A DNA stretch of 24,889 nt from contig JAIPMN010002506.1 of NCBI GenBank assembly GCA_020650975.1, positions 1-24,889 of the forward strand, written 5' to 3'. The DNA comes from Apostichopus californicus (Eukaryota; Echinodermata; Holothuroidea; Aspidochirotida; Stichopodidae). The notes beneath the pieces were generated by a model. It had not been told where the DNA came from. It saw only the letters and a list, made by a program, of their open reading frames with translations, and made no database searches. Both the position numbers and the translations under genes were made by a program. Below, one piece after another: positions 12,901 through 18,900 of this stretch. The number at the start of each line of letters is the position of its first letter. The stretch's first letter is position 1.

Positions 12901-15900
12901 GGTTTCAATACCGTAACCATACTACTACCTATCACTTGGTTCAATGACCTTTTGTACCACATCCATTTTATATCTTACTTGTCAGCTCTTCTTTAACCTT
13001 ATCTCCTATTTATCATTAAATGCAATCTTTACCAGGAAGACAACCTAGTTCTTTACATACATTGTTTGATGGTACATCTGTCTCAATTGTATCCTTCATA
13101 CTATCGATACACTTATATCCTTTAATCCTAATATGGGATACTTTTTGCCTTCAACAACTTGGAAACTTAAAACATAAAATATGCCCTTATGTCCAAACAG
13201 TAAAACCCTTTCCAAGAGGCTGTATCTTGTGTCCTGAATAGGTAATAATGTTCTTTGATTTCTGCAACTTTGTACCAAGTGTCTTCACCAGTGGCTCAGG
13301 AACCATATTGCAGTTTGAACCGGTATAGATTGGACTTAAAGCAGCATTTTGCGTTGGGTCGCTTTTTTCCACCTTTTTAACATGTGCTTGTTTTTTTTTA
13401 CATGTATCAATCATAAAACAGCAAACTAAGATACCATCCAAGTTTCACCCTGCCAAGAGCGTTAATTAGCGAGTAATTAACGATTTATGTCGATAACGAG
13501 TAAGAGTGTCCTCGACAAAGTTTTCATATCTCCAAATCCACTAGTTTGAATTCCACCAATCAGTGAATAGTATGTTTATTCATGAGCATTTTGCGTTTGG
13601 TCGCCATTTTCTACTTTTTTGACATGTCTATCGAGTATTTTACATACATCAAATCACAAAACAGCAAACTAAGATATTAGCCAAGTTTTTCCCTGCCAAA
13701 AATGTTAATTGGCGAGTATTCCACATACAAAATTAATCGCATTCAGTTCCCCAAACCCACTCGATTGAATTCAACCAATCAGAGATGCAGGTTTAGTTAT
13801 GAGACGTTGCTAAAAATAGATTCAAGACTTTGCGATGGTACAACCAGGGAGTTGTTATGGAACTCCCTGCTACAACTGCCATATAGACTGTACACAAATC
13901 ACGCATGGTGTTGTATTACGTATTGGTCAATGACGTTCGTAGTGTTTAAATATTCATATGATGGGCGAGGTTTATTGGGATCCCAACGGAAAATATCTTG
14001 GAGAAAAACAAAGTTGAAAGTTGCAAATTTTTCGACATTTATGCCACCATTTGAAGTAAGATTTAAATAGATAAGCTAGTTATGTATGTCGTTATGGCAT
14101 AGTGGAGTCGGTGAGGTTGAGAAAAATCATAGAAAACGACGCAAAATGCTGCTTTAACATCAGCTTCAAAGCCTTTTACCATGAGGCTAAGAAGCCACTG
14201 TCCGTTGTGTTTTGTTTTGACTCAGGCTGTCAGTGTAGAAATCATTTGACTTGTCAGAGTCACTGTCCCTGCTTAATTTGTTTACAGTATGTACCTTCTG
14301 TTTATTATCAATATGCTTCTCTCTTTGGGCTCCTGACCTTTGTGACTGCTACATTTTTTGTTCTACACCTGGCAAAATGATTTTGCTTTCCACACTTTCT
14401 GCAGGTTTTTCCATCTGCTGGACACTCCTGCCTCCTATGGTTGTTCCCCACATTTTGGACATTAATTGAGACATTTCTATTACAGTTCCTAGTCTTAAAA
14501 TTTGAACTTTTTATATCTTTGCAATTTACAGCATAAACTCTGTCTGCACAGGTTCTTTGGTTGTAGCTGTTTAAAGGTCATTTAGGCTCTGCTGGCCTCT
14601 GCAGCTTTACAAATTTCAATGGCCTTTTCCAGGTCTAAGTCCTTTTTGATCATCAGTCATCAACAGAGTCATCAATGATTCCAATTACAATTCTGTCTTT
14701 CACTCGCTCATCTGATAGTCCAGTTAGAAATTTCTAAAATGTCTCACCAGGTTCCTGGAATATTATGTTGAAAATATGCCTTTCAAAAGTCAACTTTGTT
14801 TGGGCAGGAAATGCTCTGCAGATTTCTTTAGAAAAACTTCCAGGTCCTTATCATCCCCTTTGTCAAAGGTGAATGTATTACAGTAAACCACGATTATCCA
14901 AACTGGTCTGGACTCCGGACCAAAGGTAGTTCGATAATCGAATTCTCATAAATTAACTAATTTTTGACTATAAGACATCCATGTAGTACTATATTATGCC
15001 ATCTAAATGATTGTATAAATTATTTGCAATGTTTATGTATTGTTTATTTGATGATTGTCTTCATTTCGGGAGGTTGGGGAGGGGGGATTTTCTGTGTACT
15101 TTCACCACTCTGACCACATTCTGACTGCTATATAGGCCTGTGACTATGGTACAGGAAACACTAGTGTCAGTGGTTTATCCTAGCCTAATACTGATTCCCA
15201 TTACAAGCTTTTTTTATTGGCTATTGAAACCTTTTCAGCTAAAATTAGGCCTAGGCTTAACCATTGGCTTACAAAACACACCTGTTCACAACGAACAATG
15301 AGCAAAGAGTCCCTTAAATTTATCAACGATGTTTCGTAGTGACCTTCAGTCATTGGTTACCTACAAAAGTCAATGTGATCAACATTTCTTACTGGTCTTA
15401 AAATAGCTTTAATAACTGTATCTTGTGAACATGGTTACAAGTTTCCCTCTAACATTGCTATTACTACATTGTTACTAACACATATGATGTACACTGCACT
15501 TTTTTACCTTTGCTGGCACTCACAGTACCACAGCAGTATATATGGCTTTGTACAGTACATGGTAACATATGTGCTACTGTGTACATCATGTATGTAAGCA
15601 TTCTTTGTAAAAAAGATAAAAAGTCACCATTTTGTTGTTCCCCGGGACAAATACTGTACAATCAAACCTAATGGAGGTAAGAGAAAGCATTGCATATGCT
15701 GCTCTTGTATTGACTGTCCGTTATAGTATTCATTTGTGTTTCCATATAAGTCTTCAAAATGTTCTATTGAGAAATGTATTTTTTCCCATGAAGTTAGAAT
15801 AGGAATAAAATGCTGTAAGCTCTGTCCTGTACCACAAATTCCAGTATGTGAATATTTTTCAAGAAAGGGGCACTTTGTAGTTACAAACTTATTGAACATT

Positions 15901-18900
15901 TGAGCAGAAGGGTACATTCTAAATACAGTTTACATTAAATGACAAATGGCACTTTTGTATTACAGAATTGTACATTTGAATAATGACAAAACAGGTCACT
16001 CTAATTTATGAAAAGGCAAGGAGACTTTTGAGGTCCTTCACAAAACTGGGTATGGGACTTACCGGCTCTGATGCCCCTGTTACTTTCATACGTCATGACC
16101 AGCAGTGAGCTCTATTTTACTAGCCCTATCCTTCTGGTTAATTTATGATGATATGTTTCTTAACTTAGGTATCCCTCTTACCTGAGATGGATCAGTGGAA
16201 TGAAACTAAAGCCCAACTGCTGGCTCAGATGGATATCTGTATGGGAGGAAGGATAGGAGAAGAACTCATTTTTGGAACAGACTACGTCACCACTGGAGCC
16301 TCCAGCGATTTTGAGCAAGCCACAAAGATTGCAAGATTCATGATTACAAAATGCGGCATGAGTGAAAAGGTAGGTTGTTGGTTTAGGCATCATACAGTTA
16401 TTGTTATAGCATCTCTGTTTGATGTATAGCTGGTCTTGCTGTCAAATGTCATTCAGCTTTACTCTGATAACTAAAATTGACCGTACAAAAAGTTGCCGGT
16501 ATACTCTTCACTACTTAGCGAACACCACATGCTGATAATAATGATTTCGTGTTTGTTTCAGAATGATGAATTTTATGAACATATCTGACCATAGCTCTGT
16601 TAGGTAGACAAAATGTTACAAAATGTAAATAAAAACCGGAGTTTTCCTAAGCTAGATTTAAAAATTTGAACTGTTATGATGTTTTGCCAAATGCAAGATA
16701 CCAATGAAATCATAGCTGATATAAAAGAAGCCTATACCCTCAAGGTTGACTAACTAACTTATGAGGTATGGATTGAAATCATTTGAAAGTCACTTCTTGT
16801 ATCCATGACAATGTCGATTACCGCTGCATATGTGCAAAGTGGTGTTCTGAGATCATAAGGGTAGCCTACACCCTCAGCACAACAAGATAAACTAAATATC
16901 AACCACTTCATGAAGAATGGGTAATATAATTTGAGAGTCACTTCTTGCATCCTAGACAATGTGAAGTCATTTTGTTTGACTCTGAACATCTTGGTAAATG
17001 ATTGAAACTCCCTACTCTCTCTACATTTTGGTTACGCTGCCGAGGCTCAGTAACCTCGTGATGATTTGTGTGTGTGTACATGTGTGTGTATGTGACAAAG
17101 CTTGTAAACATGAAGTCTCAAGAAGCACAAGCTGAGTCAATGCCATGCTTGTTTGGTAGATGCCCCATGATGTGTAGATGTATCCTATTGTTTCTGGTTC
17201 CCATCTCATGTATATTAATGAGTGGGTGGCACTTAATAAAATTCTTATAATGGCTATATCTCTTCAACCTGTATACTTGGTATGGTGATGTCAGTTGATG
17301 ATAGGGACAGGGTCTTAAGATCAAGAAATTCATCATTATTATTCATGGATGGACTTGGCTAGGGTGTTATCACAGTGAAAAGCTTGCAAACACCATGTCT
17401 CAAGACCAAAAAGTTCCTTTCGTGCCATACTGGGTAGGTAGATGCCGATGTGCCCTTTAGTTTATGATTCCATCTCATGAATATTAATGAGTGGGGGGGG
17501 GGCTTAACGGGATATTCTTAAAATGTCAATATCTCTTCAACAGTATATCCGATTTAGTTCATACATGGTATGGAGATGTAACTACTGTACATACTGTAGT
17601 GAGTATATGCGCTTTGCAGTAACTTTGACCTCATTAATATTTATGAGTTGGTGGGACTTAATGGGAAATAGTACAAAACTACTTGGTAATTAGATGCCCC
17701 ATGATTGAAATTGAAAGAGGTCATCAGGAGACAAAGTTTGAGACCTTTTAAGCATGATAACTCCAAAATTAAAACGACAATAAATCTGTCAATTCTGCAA
17801 TGGTATGATGTTCTTTTGGTGAACATAATTTGGTCAAATTCAGTTAAGTTTTGTGAAGGACTCTTTAAGTTTTTAACAGAATATACAGTCATCCAGGAAA
17901 GTTCAAGTTAAGTTGATATGTAGTATTGCTTAAGCACACTCAAGTGGCTCTTAGCCAGTTTCACTCTCTGAGCTTCAAGAGATTAACAGGTCATCTCAAA
18001 TGGTGGAATAATTGGCCCATGGGTCAAAAAGTTATCTCAATTGGTCTCAAATTGGCAAATTGTTTTGTGATTTATACCAGATGACTTTTAGGTTGTCAAA
18101 TATATCACAGTGCATTTAAACAATATCATGTTGAGCTCTGTCTATAATAACAAATCTTAATGGTATTTGTAAGCTCAAACTTGGTAACAGAAAGTGTCCT
18201 CATATTCATACAGTATATTTCACACAGAAATTGGGATAAAATTCTATACTGTAAACTCCTTACCAGTGACTTAAATTGTTGATGCTTTATCAACATGATA
18301 ACTGATTCCTGATACCTTTCTTTATATGTTGCCCCATTAGTCAATAGATAATCCTCTTCATTTTGGTGTGCACAAGTTCATGTAGAGTAAACATGTATGG
18401 CTTACCACACTATGAATATGTTTAGGCATCGTAACCACGAAACAATTTCCTTTTCTGGTTGGTTATATGCCGTAGGCAGGCAAGTGACCTATGCAGTCTA
18501 CTTGGCGTGCGTGTGGGTGTGTGTGTGTAAGTGATGCCTAGCTTGTAAACACGATACTTCCACATTTCTCATATTTGGCATGTGGCTTCCCCATATTGAG
18601 TACAAAAGCCGTATTGTTTTGGGTAGAGGTCAAAGGTTATTTGGGGTCAGCCGAGAGCAAATTGTGAAAATCTCAAAACTGCTGTATCTCCAGAACCTGA
18701 ACATTAAAGTAGCTGATATACAGTATGCATGGTAGTATTGTATTATGTTGTGTTAAAATGTTGGTGTAGTGTCAAAGTGTGCTTAAGGTCACCAAGGGTC
18801 AAAACTTGAAATCCTTGTAAACACTATATGTCTTGATGGGAAATTTATTAGCTCTCGGATTTTGCATATGGCTCCCCTATAATGAGTACAAGAACCTTAT

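Larger units (their letters stand above)
11954..14880 (-). mobile_element. Decayed Ty3/gypsy LTR retrotransposon, internal region only
   Basis: On the minus strand the family order is kept: gag with two zinc knuckles (about 14880-14365), aspartic protease (13335-13096), reverse transcriptase (about 12990-12330), integrase C-terminus (about 12270-11954). Coding frames are broken by many stops and frameshifts. RNase H and the integrase zinc-binding and catalytic core are missing at a junction near 12290. An 814-bp DNA element is inserted between gag and protease, and a pogo-like end abuts gag at 14881. No LTR pair was found. Confidence 0.85.

Noticed and set aside
15640..15660. Right end of the pogo-like element (ATACTGTA)
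   Set aside because: Only the last four bases match the expected terminus.
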